Below are positions 41,435-49,441 of a stretch of DNA of 64,000 nucleotides, one piece after another (position 1 is the stretch's first letter; the number at the start of each line of letters is the position of its first letter). Both the position numbers and the translations under genes were made by a program. The notes beneath the pieces are model-generated. The model searched no databases and was not told where the DNA came from. It saw nothing but the letters and a program-made list of their open reading frames with translations. Source of the stretch: Kineococcus terrestris (lineage in GTDB: Bacteria; Actinomycetota; Actinomycetes; Actinomycetales; Kineococcaceae); assembly GCF_041020765.1 (NCBI RefSeq), contig NZ_JBEUEJ010000023.1; one strand, 5' to 3'.

Positions 41435-41811
41435 TCATCCAGTCAGGATGCCCGCCTAGCCCTCGAGGCAAGTTGCCCCATGGCCGTCGATCCATCGGTC
41501 CACGTCGCCTGCAGTCCTTCGCCAATCAGGCGCACGATGCAGATCGGCTAGCGGAGAGCCGAGGAGCAAGCGGCAGGGTGTGAGCCCGAGGCTGCAGCGA
41601 TGACGGTGCACGGCGCCGCCACGCTGGCTTGTGAGCAACTGACGAACACGAGCGATCAGGCGTCAACGCGGGCTATCGGCGTCTTGCGCACGGGTCATCG
41701 AGACGCGCGTGCCCTCCGTCTGGCATGTTGTCGAGCCACTAGGGCACAACCCGACCGGTCCAAGGGCGATCGGGTGCGCCACCTCGCACCACTCGATGGG
41801 AGACGGCTTAC
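41435..41811. other. Divergent intergenic region, 377 bases
   Basis: Separates the OLD nuclease gene (leftward) from the ParB trio (rightward), so both promoters must lie here. GC rises against the flanking genes. I see no coding region, RNA gene or clear operator; short minus-strand frames lack ribosome-binding sites. Confidence 0.5.
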
Positions 41812-42645
41812 ATGGCGGAGGAACGTTACATCGCAGACCTGCCGATCGATCGGATCACAATCGGGAAGGCGCAGGTGCGAATGAAGATTGACCAAGAGCC
41901 ACTTAACGACCTTGCTCAAAGCATTCGAGTGCAGGGCCAACTTGAGCCCATTGTGGTATGCGAGGTCGATGAAGGATCTGGGCAATACGAAGTGATTGCA
42001 GGTCAGCGAAGGCTCCTTGCGATTAGATTGCTCGGCCAACCTACGATTAAGGCCCTCGTACGCCCAAAGCCGGCAGACACGTTCGAGGCGAAGGCAATCA
42101 GCCTCACTGAAAACATGCTTAGAACTGATCCTTCCCGAGCCGACACGATCGATGCCTGCACCGAGCTGTTCATGAAGTATGGCACTATCAAGGCCGTTTC
42201 GGAGCGCACCGGCCTCCCCCAGGGCAAGGTCAGGGAGTATGTCAAGGTAGCTCGCCTCATTCCTGAGCTTCAGGAGCTGGTCAAGAGTCAGGGCGTGGAA
42301 ATTCAGACGGCCTTGCGCGCTCAGGATGCATCAGCTGCAAGCTCCGGAGAGCCAAACCCCGAAGAGGCGGTGCTTCTAGCGCGGGAGCTCAGCGGAATGA
42401 GTGGAGCGCAGCAGAGTCTTCTCGTGAAGAAGCGTCAGCAAGATCCATCGTTGGACGTCGACGAACTTGTCGAGTCCGCTAAAAGTGGCGATCGCATCAT
42501 CCAAATTGTTGTGACTATGTCCGGAGCAGGACATGCATCGTTGAAGGCGTTCGCGAAAGAGGAGGGAACGTCTATGGATGATGCCGCTAGAAACCTCATT
42601 GAGAGTGGACTGGCTGACCGCGGCTTTGGAGGGAGTGAAGAGTGA
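41812..42645 (+). CDS. ParB-family protein with ParB/Srx N-domain and HTH
   Basis: 277 aa. ParB/Srx-like domain over residues ~5-95: IDRITIGKAQVRMKIDQEPLND, LAQSIRVQGQLEPIVV and the nucleotide-contact motif VIAGQRRLLAIRLLG. HTH domain ~100-190: YGTIKAVSERTGLPQGKVREYVKVARLIPELQELV. A C-terminal ~80 residues with a ribbon-helix-helix-like end (FAKEEGTSMDDAARNLIESGL) follow. No parA gene is nearby, so chromosome-style partition is unlikely. It is first of three translationally coupled genes ending in a nuclease. The stop overlaps the next GTG by 4 bases. Confidence 0.85.
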   Translation: MAEERYIADLPIDRITIGKAQVRMKIDQEPLNDLAQSIRVQGQLEPIVVCEVDEGSGQYEVIAGQRRLLAIRLLGQPTIKALVRPKPADTFEAKAISLTENMLRTDPSRADTIDACTELFMKYGTIKAVSERTGLPQGKVREYVKVARLIPELQELVKSQGVEIQTALRAQDASAASSGEPNPEEAVLLARELSGMSGAQQSLLVKKRQQDPSLDVDELVESAKSGDRIIQIVVTMSGAGHASLKAFAKEEGTSMDDAARNLIESGLADRGFGGSEE

Positions 42646-43316
42646 CACAGCTGCCCCAGCTGCGCGACCTCATCCTCTCCGTAGGGACTCACCGTTCGGC
42701 GCGTCCTCTGTCCCCGTCCGAGGTCGCCGATGCCATTGTCGCGTGGTCGAACGAGCTCGGCATGCAGGAGTGCTTGCAGCGGATTTCTCTTGGTGAGTCC
42801 ACTGCGCGCAAGTTCCTCAAGCTTCGAGAGTTGGAGAAGGACATCGCTGCGATGGTCGACTGGGGGCGCGAGCCGGGGGCTATTGGATTTGCCGCTGCAG
42901 CGGAGATTACTCGCTTGAAGCCCAGTAGCGAGCGTCGAGCACTGGCTCAGGCTGCTGTTGAGAAGGGACTTACTAAGGAAGAAGTAAGGCAAGTGGTGCA
43001 ACTGCGCCTGCGTAGCGGCATGTCTCTGGACGATGCAGTTCTAGGCGCACTCAAGATGAGGCCCACTGTAGAGAGAATTAACGTGTTCATTGGAGGCGTC
43101 TCCGAGTCTGTCGCCAATGAGCGGCTGAGCGACATGTCACAGCGGGATAGGAATGCGCTCCTGCGATCGCTGCTTGATCGGCTTGGTTACAGTCAATACT
43201 CGGGCCGCCTCACTCCCAGTAGCTTCACTTTGGTAGGCGAAGATCCCGTCTCGCCTGACCAGGCGGCCAAGGTGGAAGAGTCATTGAATTCGGTGCAGAA
43301 TTGGCCTCTGTCATGA
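42642..43316 (+). CDS. ParB-HTH-only protein, partner of the upstream ParB
   Basis: 224 aa. It resembles the ParB central HTH without the N-terminal catalytic domain: ARPLSPSEVADAIVAWSNEL, QRISLGESTARKFLKLRELE, then the helical GAIGFAAAAEITRLKPSSERRALAQAAVEKGLTKEEVRQVVQLRL. The C-terminal ~90 residues are unrecognised. Start GTG overlaps the ParB stop and its end overlaps the metallo-beta-lactamase ATG. Probably binds the same DNA as, or forms a complex with, the upstream protein. Function unknown. Confidence 0.7.
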   Translation: MTQLPQLRDLILSVGTHRSARPLSPSEVADAIVAWSNELGMQECLQRISLGESTARKFLKLRELEKDIAAMVDWGREPGAIGFAAAAEITRLKPSSERRALAQAAVEKGLTKEEVRQVVQLRLRSGMSLDDAVLGALKMRPTVERINVFIGGVSESVANERLSDMSQRDRNALLRSLLDRLGYSQYSGRLTPSSFTLVGEDPVSPDQAAKVEESLNSVQNWPLS

Positions 43317-44350
43317 ATGTGGTCGATTGGCCGGTCACCGTTTATAATGATGGTGCCATTCGCCTGGGTTCCGGGGTGGTCGCCGACGGATTCCATCCCA
43401 ATATCGGGGTGAGGGTCCAATCCCATGCGCATCAGGATCATTTGCATAACTTTAATCGCAGCAAAGGTATCCAAGACATCGTCATGCTGTCGGGTACACG
43501 TGACCTGCTAATCGCGCAGCGCAACGCCGATCTGCCGCTGCGCTCCAACATCATCGGTCTCGAAGCAGCTGCGCCATACCCCGTCGCGGGAGGTCACGCG
43601 ATCACGCTGCTTCCGTCAGGACATACGGTGGGAAGTGCGCAGGTCGCAGTTGTAGAGGCAGACGGTGTCCGACTTGGCTATTCGGGCGATTTCGCTTGGC
43701 CGCTCCATGACGTGATTGATGTAGATTACCTGGTCGTCGATGCGACTTATGGCAACCCGGCGTCGATTCGCCGCTTCTCTCAGGGCGAAGCTGAGCAAGC
43801 CTTAGTGGAAGTTACCGTAGCGGCCCTTGCTCGCGGCAGTGTCTACGTTAAGGCATTGTCAGGCACTCTCCAGCGTGCAGCAGCGGCGCTATGTGGAGCT
43901 ATCGCGGCACCCATCCTCGCTAGTCAGCGGATCTGCAAAGAGATCGATGTCTATCGGTCACATGGATTCCCGATCGACCCAGTGATCAAATCTGAGCGAG
44001 TCGCGGCGGACGAGCAGCTGGCTCAAACACCTCACTTCGTCCGACTGCTCGGTCCCGGCGATGAGGGGCGTGCCGCGGTGCCGGCGTCGGCGTGCTTTAT
44101 CGTCCTCTCTGGCTTCCTCGGGCGCGGACCTGATCCGGTCGAGGAGTACGTGCGCGGCGGCTCCTACAAGATTTCAATCTCGGATCATGCCGATTTTGAG
44201 GGGACGCTAGCGTATGTCCAGCGTACCGGGGCGCAGTACGTGTTGGTCGACAACACTCGAGGCGGCAACGGAGAGGTGCTCGCTGCTAGTATACGCGACC
44301 GCTTGGGAATCAAGGCGAGCGCTTCGGTACAAGAAGCTCCAGTGTGGTGA
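43313..44350 (+). CDS. Beta-CASP metallo-beta-lactamase-fold nuclease
   Basis: 345 aa from ATG at 43313 (ATGA overlap with the preceding stop). Metallo-beta-lactamase motifs: HAHQDHLHN (HxHxDH), LLPSGHTVGSAQV, LGYSGDFAWPLHD, DATYGNP and the late SISDHADFEG. The insertion between them is beta-CASP-like. This group includes the Ysh1/CPSF73-like and ligase-associated exonucleases that cut RNA or DNA from an end. Coupling to two ParB-like proteins suggests that the nuclease is recruited to specific or marked DNA (inference). Confidence 0.85.
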   Translation: MNVVDWPVTVYNDGAIRLGSGVVADGFHPNIGVRVQSHAHQDHLHNFNRSKGIQDIVMLSGTRDLLIAQRNADLPLRSNIIGLEAAAPYPVAGGHAITLLPSGHTVGSAQVAVVEADGVRLGYSGDFAWPLHDVIDVDYLVVDATYGNPASIRRFSQGEAEQALVEVTVAALARGSVYVKALSGTLQRAAAALCGAIAAPILASQRICKEIDVYRSHGFPIDPVIKSERVAADEQLAQTPHFVRLLGPGDEGRAAVPASACFIVLSGFLGRGPDPVEEYVRGGSYKISISDHADFEGTLAYVQRTGAQYVLVDNTRGGNGEVLAASIRDRLGIKASASVQEAPVW

Positions 44351-44629
44351 TTCCAGGCATGGTGCTGGGTCGCTCAAGGCTAGGGGTTGCAGTGGGGGCT
44401 CCAGAAATTCTAAGCTGCGCGCAGCGGAGCCTTCAAGAGTCGATTACCGTCAATGGCGGCCCCGGCAATTCCGGGAACAGCCGAATGCGGTACGAGTTGG
44501 GATCGGACTTCCATGCTGCTCGTTTGAGGTTGGGCAGCGCGTTGGGCTTTGTGGACGGTGGTGAGTGTTCGCTTCGAAAGCCTCTCGCGTGTCTGGCATC
44601 GGGGTGAGCAATTTCCGTCCTCCGTCAAG

Positions 44630-44646
44630 GGCCCGCTCCGCGGGCC
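44630..44646 (+). terminator. Hairpin after the ParB/nuclease trio
   Basis: GGCCCGC-TCC-GCGGGCC gives a 7-bp GC stem with a 3-base loop, directly followed by the longer inverted repeat below; together they form a double hairpin. Confidence 0.55.
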
Positions 44647-44647
44647 A

Positions 44648-44706
44648 GACAGCAACAGGCCCCGGGCTGCGGCGCTGGCGCGCCGGTCCTGGGGCCTGTT
44701 GCTGTC
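44648..44706. terminator. 16-bp perfect inverted repeat, likely bidirectional terminator
   Basis: GACAGCAACAGGCCCC (44648-44663) is repeated as its exact complement at 44691-44706, with a 27-base loop. It lies between the convergent nuclease gene (left) and the conserved element gene at 44734 (right), where a bidirectional terminator is expected. It might also be part of a replication origin. Confidence 0.6.
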
Positions 44707-44733
44707 GATCACTGCCCAGACGCCAGACCCTAA

Positions 44734-45213
44734 CTACCCTGGGGGTTCGTACTGGTCAGCGGGTGGCCTAAGAGTCGTCTTGCGCCGCGGTTCGCGAATC
44801 AGATCGTTGTCTATGCCGGGGCGACGCGGGACTCGGATGAACCCCTCTTTCGACGAAGGGTCGTAGTGGATGACGCAACTCTGTTCCTCGAGACTCTTCT
44901 TGAAGCTCTCAAGGCGTTCGAGATCAGCGTGTGGGACCTCCTTTCCGGCGCGTCGACGGGCCTCCGCGCGCAGCATGGCCACGGAATAGGCCCACCGGTG
45001 CTCCTCGCGAACATGCCAGGGCACCAGGTCGTCGTTGCGTACGATGCGTCGGGCTAGCCCTCGGCGTCGACGGAAGTTGCCGAACATGCTTGGCTGTACG
45101 CCTTTGGCGTACTTGTGCCTGTACTGCTGGACCATCCAGTCATAAGTGCGGCCTTCGTCGAACCACCGAATGACCTCGCCCTCGTCCTCAATCTTGCGGC
45201 CAGGCAAAGGCAC
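44734..45213 (-). CDS. Conserved mobile-element protein, unknown function (possible HTH)
   Basis: 159 aa. Begins MPLPGRKIEDEGEVIRWFDE and continues GRTYDWMVQQYRHKYAKGVQPSMFGNFRRRRGLARRIVRND, a helix-turn-helix-like arrangement, then REEHRWAYSVAMLRAEARRR and a final HYDPSSKEGFIRVPRRPGID strand. I recognise this layout from actinophage genomes and AICEs, where it is left as hypothetical or called a repressor-like protein. Higher GC than the neighbouring cargo indicates it belongs to the AICE backbone next to attR. Confidence 0.7.
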   Translation of the reverse strand: MPLPGRKIEDEGEVIRWFDEGRTYDWMVQQYRHKYAKGVQPSMFGNFRRRRGLARRIVRNDDLVPWHVREEHRWAYSVAMLRAEARRRAGKEVPHADLERLESFKKSLEEQSCVIHYDPSSKEGFIRVPRRPGIDNDLIREPRRKTTLRPPADQYEPPG

Positions 45214-45655
45214 CTCCCTGTCACACCGCCACGCTTGCTGAACTCCGACGCCGAGCTGCGGCGGATGCTACGCGGGCACCCGACGGGCAGGCTTTCGCGA
45301 GGACGCGGCGCGCCCGGGCAGCAGTCGTGACCCGGCCCGACCCGCTCACCGGAGCAGGCCTGGACGAGGGGGCGGCCTGGCAGCATGGCCGGCGTCCGCC
45401 TCCTCGTCACTCCCACAGGTGGCGGCATCTCGACGCTGGCTCACGGGCCCAGCTGCGCAGCGCAAGCCTCCGAGCTCCGGCAGGACACCCGAGCACCTAC
45501 CCGGGCCCCCGCCGACCAGCCCGCACCGTGCAGCCAGGTGTGTAGCCAAAGGTGCAGCCAACGTCCCGAGCAGCGCCAGACACGCCCGGACGAAAGACGC
45601 TGCGGCACAACAACCACCCCGCCCGGCCGCCCCGCCGAGACGCCCAATTGGCGAT
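45214..45655. other. Right-end non-coding region of the AICE
   Basis: About 440 bases between the last element gene and the att core. It contains the right arm repeats and otherwise nothing I can support as coding; the short plus-strand frames lack ribosome-binding sites. Confidence 0.55.
45528..45561 (+). repeat. Right attP arm: three ~12-base repeats
   Basis: GTGCAGCCA, a variant TGTAGCCA and GTGCAGCCA follow each other at about 12-base spacing. The stretch 45544-45561 is identical to 22737-22754 at the left end. Probable integrase arm-binding sites, 95-130 bases from the core. Confidence 0.7.
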
Positions 45656-45671
45656 CTTGTAATCGGGCGGT
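45656..45671 (+). other. attR core of the AICE
   Basis: CTTGTAATCGGGCGGT, identical to the left core. The flanking bases to the right are not the tRNA 3' half, so this copy is not part of a tRNA gene. It lies 37 bases from the stop of the chromosomal mutarotase-like gene. Confidence 0.85.
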
Positions 45672-45708
45672 CCACTGGTGCGGTAGATGAAAGTCATGAG
45701 GTTGGCTT

Positions 45709-46527
45709 CTAGGCGTCACGGTAGGCGGCAATCGTGATCCGCCAAGTGAGTCCACCGTCGGCGTCAAGCACGCCGGTCTCCCCGGCGCCCGCGGTCGCCA
45801 GGTCCGCGGCCGCGCCGAGCAGCGGCTCCACGCCCGCGGACCGGTACGGCGCCCACTCCGGCCACCCGCGGAGGTTGCGCCAGAGCACCAGCGATACCGG
45901 CCCGGTACCGCGCAGCACCTGCCAGCGCAGGGACAGCCGGTCGGCGCCGTCGAGGACGTCGACGCGGTCGGTGGCGACGACGGCGCAGCGGGCGGTGCCG
46001 TCGTCGGGGCCGAGGACGTCGAGCGGGACACCGGCGCCGTCGGGCCAGGTGGTGCGCACGGACCCACCGGGCGCCGGTTGGTCGAGGACCGTCACAGGCG
46101 GCGCGCCGGGGACGAGGAGGCGGGCGGCGGGGGAGAGGTCGAGGAGGGCGTGCACGGCGTGCAGCACGCGCGCGCCGGGCGGGCCGGACACATCGTAGGT
46201 CGCGACCACCGCGCCGTCCTCCACCGCGAGCGTCCGCCGCAGCGACAGCGCGCCCGTCCGCACCGACGCTCGCCCTGGGCCGTCAGGAGTCCACGCCCGC
46301 GACCACACGTCGCCGTGGTCGGGCGCGCCGCGCAGGGTGGGGAAGCACTCCTCCACCCCGCCCGCGTCGACGAACGCGTCACCGGGGCGCACGGCGGCGC
46401 GCGCCGCCGCGGGCACGGCGGGGTTGCGCCACAGCCACTCCCGCTCGGGCGTGCGCAGCGACGTCCACCGCCCGCCGCGGGCGTCGTCGGTCTCCACGAC
46501 CAGCGGGCGCGGCCGCCACCCGCTCAC
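45709..46527 (-). CDS. Aldose-1-epimerase-like protein of the glycoside operon
   Basis: 272 aa from GTG at 46527 (GTGA overlap with the GH36 stop). Galactose-mutarotase-like beta-sandwich features: WSRAWTPDGPGRASVRTG, LSLRRTLAVEDGAVVATYDV, VLHAVHALLDLSP with the expected His, and LVLWRNLRGWPEWAPYR near the end. Probably interconverts sugar anomers released by the neighbouring glycosidases, or is a related carbohydrate-binding protein; catalytic Glu not confidently placed. Last gene of the operon. Confidence 0.65.
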   Translation of the reverse strand: MSGWRPRPLVVETDDARGGRWTSLRTPEREWLWRNPAVPAAARAAVRPGDAFVDAGGVEECFPTLRGAPDHGDVWSRAWTPDGPGRASVRTGALSLRRTLAVEDGAVVATYDVSGPPGARVLHAVHALLDLSPAARLLVPGAPPVTVLDQPAPGGSVRTTWPDGAGVPLDVLGPDDGTARCAVVATDRVDVLDGADRLSLRWQVLRGTGPVSLVLWRNLRGWPEWAPYRSAGVEPLLGAAADLATAGAGETGVLDADGGLTWRITIAAYRDA

Positions 46528-48566
46528 ACGCGGTCCAGCACGACGACGTCGCAGTCGCCGCGCGACCACGTCACCACCAGCCCGTCCTCCGCCCGGACCG
46601 TGGAACCGTCGGAGCGCACGCGCAGCAGAGAGCCGGCGGGCAGGTCGCCCAGCGGCACCCGCCAGGCGGCGGGGCGCCCCGGCCGCGCCCACGCCAGCAC
46701 GACCACCGTCTCCCCGTCCGTGTACTGCACCGCGTAGGCGGTGTCCGCCGGGGTGCCGTGCCGGCGGACCACCCCGTCGTGCAGGACGTGCCGCACCGAG
46801 CGGTGCAGGGCGACCAGCTCGCGCACCCGCTCGCGCTGCTCGGGGTTCCAGCGCAGCAGGTCCCCGCCCAGGCCCATCACCCCGGCCATCGCCACGACGC
46901 ACCGGAAGTCGAGGCTGACCGGCTCGCGGTCCAGCACGTCCGGCTCGTCGGTCACCCACGAGCTCATCACCCACGCCGGGTAGGCGGACAGGAAGCCGTG
47001 CTGCACGGCCAGCCGGTCGCGGGGGCCGGTCTCGTCACTGGGCCACACCACGTCGGTGCGGGCCAGCACCGCCAGGTCGATCCGGCCGCCGCCGCCCGCG
47101 CACGCCTCCACCGTCACGTGCGGGAACTCCGCGCGCAGCGCGTCCAGCACCCGGTAGTACGCCCGCGTGTGCCGCCACGACCAGTCGTCCCCGCCGGGCA
47201 CGGCGGCGCCGCCGTCGGTGACGGCGCGGTTCACGTCCCACCTGAGGTAGCTGATCTCGTACCGGGAGAGCAGCCGGCGCAACGTCTCCAGCACCCACGC
47301 CTCCACCTCCGGCCGGCCCAGGTCGAGCAGGAGCTGGTGGCGCAGCCGCACCGGGTCCCGGCCCGGCGTGCGGTGCACCCAGTCGGGGTGGGCGCGGTGC
47401 AGGTCGCTGTCCTCGTTCACCGCCTCCGGCTCCACCCACAGCCCGAAGCGCAGGCCCCGCTCGCGCACGCCAGCGACGAGCGGCTCCAGCCCGTCGGGGA
47501 ACTTCGCCGCGTCGACGTCCCAGTCGCCGAGCCCCGCGCGGTCGGAGGTGCGGCCGCTGAACCAGCCGTCGTCGACGACGAACACCTCGGCGCCCAGGTC
47601 GGCGGCCACGTCGGCCAGCGCGAGCTGGTGCTCCACCCGCACGTCGAAGCCCGTCGCGTACCAGGAGTTCGCCACCACCGGCCGGTGCTCGGGGCCCGTG
47701 GAGCGGGCCAGGGTGCGCTGGTACGCGTGCCACGCCTGGGCGGCCTCGTCCGGCCCGCCGGGCACCCACAGCCCCGCCAGCTCCGGGGTGGTCGCCGACC
47801 CGCCCGGCGGCAGCGTCACCACGCCGGACTCGTCGTCGGGGCCGCCGGCCACCCGCACGTGGTCGGTGAACGGCACGGCCTCCACCTGCAGCCGCCACGA
47901 CCCGCTCCACGCCAGCGCCACCGCGTACGTGCCGGCGTCCCGGCCGCCGCGGGCGCGGACGGTGACGACGGGGGAGGCGCTGTGGGAGGTGATGCCCTGC
48001 CGGCTGCCGAGGCCGAACGTCCCCACCGGCAGGTCGACCACGCCGGGCGTGAACTCGCACGACCACGCCCCGGTCAGCGTCCCGACGTGCGCGCCCGGCC
48101 CGACGGGCGGGGTGAACGCGCCGCCCCAGCAGCGCAGCAGCTCCACCGCGTGCACGGAGCGGTTGCGCACGACCGCGTGCTTGGTGACGACGTCGTGGGC
48201 GGTGCTGCTGCGCAGCACCAGCTCCACGTCCAGCCCGGCCAGCTCGTCGGTGAACGGCGCGCGCAGCTCGTGCGCGTCCCCGTCCACCGTCAGCACCGGA
48301 TCGCCGGCGGGCCGCAGCCGGGCGCCGCGCAGCCCGTCGGCGCGGCGCACGACGAGCTCGGCGGCGTGCGCGGCGCGGGTGCCCAGCGCGGTGGCCTCCA
48401 GCGGCAGCAGGTCCAGCGGCGTCTCGAACGACGTGCGCCGCGGCGCGCGAGCCGGCTGGGCGCCGCCACGTGCGCCCCAGTGCACGCGCACCAGGCCCGC
48501 CCCGTCCGGGGCGGGCGCGACGACGTGCTCGCCGGAGCGGGTCGGCAGCGTCCACGCAGAGCTCAC
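46524..48566 (-). CDS. GH36 alpha-galactosidase-type glycoside hydrolase
   Basis: 680 aa from GTG at 48566 (GTGA overlap with permease stop). Residues 1-280 form the N-terminal beta-sandwich; the (beta/alpha)8 barrel follows with EVFVVDDGWF, LRFGLWVEPEAVNEDSDL, the nucleophile Asp in YLRWDVNRAV and the acid/base Asp in VVWPSDETGPRDR, after CAGGGGRIDL. A C-terminal beta domain closes it. No signal peptide, so it acts on imported oligosaccharides in the cytoplasm. Likely substrate: alpha-galactosides. Confidence 0.92.
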   Translation of the reverse strand: MSSAWTLPTRSGEHVVAPAPDGAGLVRVHWGARGGAQPARAPRRTSFETPLDLLPLEATALGTRAAHAAELVVRRADGLRGARLRPAGDPVLTVDGDAHELRAPFTDELAGLDVELVLRSSTAHDVVTKHAVVRNRSVHAVELLRCWGGAFTPPVGPGAHVGTLTGAWSCEFTPGVVDLPVGTFGLGSRQGITSHSASPVVTVRARGGRDAGTYAVALAWSGSWRLQVEAVPFTDHVRVAGGPDDESGVVTLPPGGSATTPELAGLWVPGGPDEAAQAWHAYQRTLARSTGPEHRPVVANSWYATGFDVRVEHQLALADVAADLGAEVFVVDDGWFSGRTSDRAGLGDWDVDAAKFPDGLEPLVAGVRERGLRFGLWVEPEAVNEDSDLHRAHPDWVHRTPGRDPVRLRHQLLLDLGRPEVEAWVLETLRRLLSRYEISYLRWDVNRAVTDGGAAVPGGDDWSWRHTRAYYRVLDALRAEFPHVTVEACAGGGGRIDLAVLARTDVVWPSDETGPRDRLAVQHGFLSAYPAWVMSSWVTDEPDVLDREPVSLDFRCVVAMAGVMGLGGDLLRWNPEQRERVRELVALHRSVRHVLHDGVVRRHGTPADTAYAVQYTDGETVVVLAWARPGRPAAWRVPLGDLPAGSLLRVRSDGSTVRAEDGLVVTWSRGDCDVVVLDRV

Positions 48567-49441
48567 TTGTTCGAGCCCACCAGCAGCCCGGAGACGAACT
48601 GCTTCTGGAAGAGGAAGAACACGATGGCGGTGGGGACCGCCGCCACGAGGGAGGCCGCCGCGATGACGTTCCACGCGCTGGAGTAGCCGCCCATGAGGTT
48701 CAGCAGCGCCGCCGTGATCGGGAACTTGGACTCCGAGCGCAGCACCGTCAGCGCCCAGATGAGGTCGTTGAAGATCCACGTCGTGGCCAGGGCCGCCAGC
48801 GCCGCCATCGCCGGGCGGCTCAGCGGCAGGACGATCCGCCAGTAGATGCGCCCCGCACCCGCCCCGTCCAGACGGGCGGCCTCGAACAGCTCCTCCGGCA
48901 GCCCGCGCATGAAGCCGTGCAGCACGAAGGTGTAGAAGCCGATGCCGAAGCCCACCTGCACCGCCACGAGCGCGAAGAGGGTGTCGGCGATGCCGAGGGA
49001 CTCGCTGATCCGCGCCACCGGCACCAGCAGGATCTGCGGGGGCAGCAGGTTGCCAGCCAGCATCGCCAGCAGGATCGTCTTGCGCCCGGGGATCGCGAAG
49101 CGGCTCAGCGAGTACGCCGCCCACGACGACAGCACCAGCGAGGCCAGCACCGCGCACGCCGTCACGGCGACGCTGTTGCCCAGCGCCCGCACCAGCCCGC
49201 CACCGCTGAACGCCGTCGCGAACCCGTCGAGCGTGAAGGAGGCGGGCAGCGCCGCCAGCCCGCGCGCGGCGATGTCGTCGAAGGAGCGGAACGCGATGAG
49301 CCCCACGTAGACGACCGGGCTCAGCCACAGCAGGGTCAGCGGCACCATGACCACGTGCAGCCACGGCGAACGGGCCCGCCGCGGCTTGCGCCACTGCTGC
49401 GGCGTGGCGGCCGTGCCGGGGGAGAGGGTGGTGGCGCTCAC
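48563..49441 (-). CDS. Carbohydrate ABC transporter permease (MalG-like)
   Basis: 292 aa, six transmembrane segments; CUT1 coupling motif EAARLDGAGAGRIYWRIVLPLSRPAM (EAA loop). GTG start overlaps the stop of the partner permease. No ATPase gene is in this operon, so it likely uses a shared MsiK-like ATPase encoded elsewhere, as is usual for actinobacterial CUT1 importers. Confidence 0.92.
   Translation of the reverse strand: MSATTLSPGTAATPQQWRKPRRARSPWLHVVMVPLTLLWLSPVVYVGLIAFRSFDDIAARGLAALPASFTLDGFATAFSGGGLVRALGNSVAVTACAVLASLVLSSWAAYSLSRFAIPGRKTILLAMLAGNLLPPQILLVPVARISESLGIADTLFALVAVQVGFGIGFYTFVLHGFMRGLPEELFEAARLDGAGAGRIYWRIVLPLSRPAMAALAALATTWIFNDLIWALTVLRSESKFPITAALLNLMGGYSSAWNVIAAASLVAAVPTAIVFFLFQKQFVSGLLVGSNK

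Larger units (their letters stand above)
44351..44733. other. Intergenic region with double hairpin
   Basis: About 380 bases without a gene. The right third is occupied by the two hairpins; the left part shows no coding region. Its GC is intermediate between the cargo genes and the backbone. Confidence 0.5.

Noticed and set aside
41812..43316. Plasmid partition (ParAB) system of the element
   Set aside because: No ParA-type Walker ATPase gene is nearby, and the two ParB-like genes are coupled instead to a nuclease gene.
30000..44400. DndF, DndG, DndH, SspE or Gabija partner genes
   Set aside because: Every gene in this stretch was read for such domains; none has a helicase or DUF262-HNH architecture, and the OLD gene has no UvrD-like neighbour.
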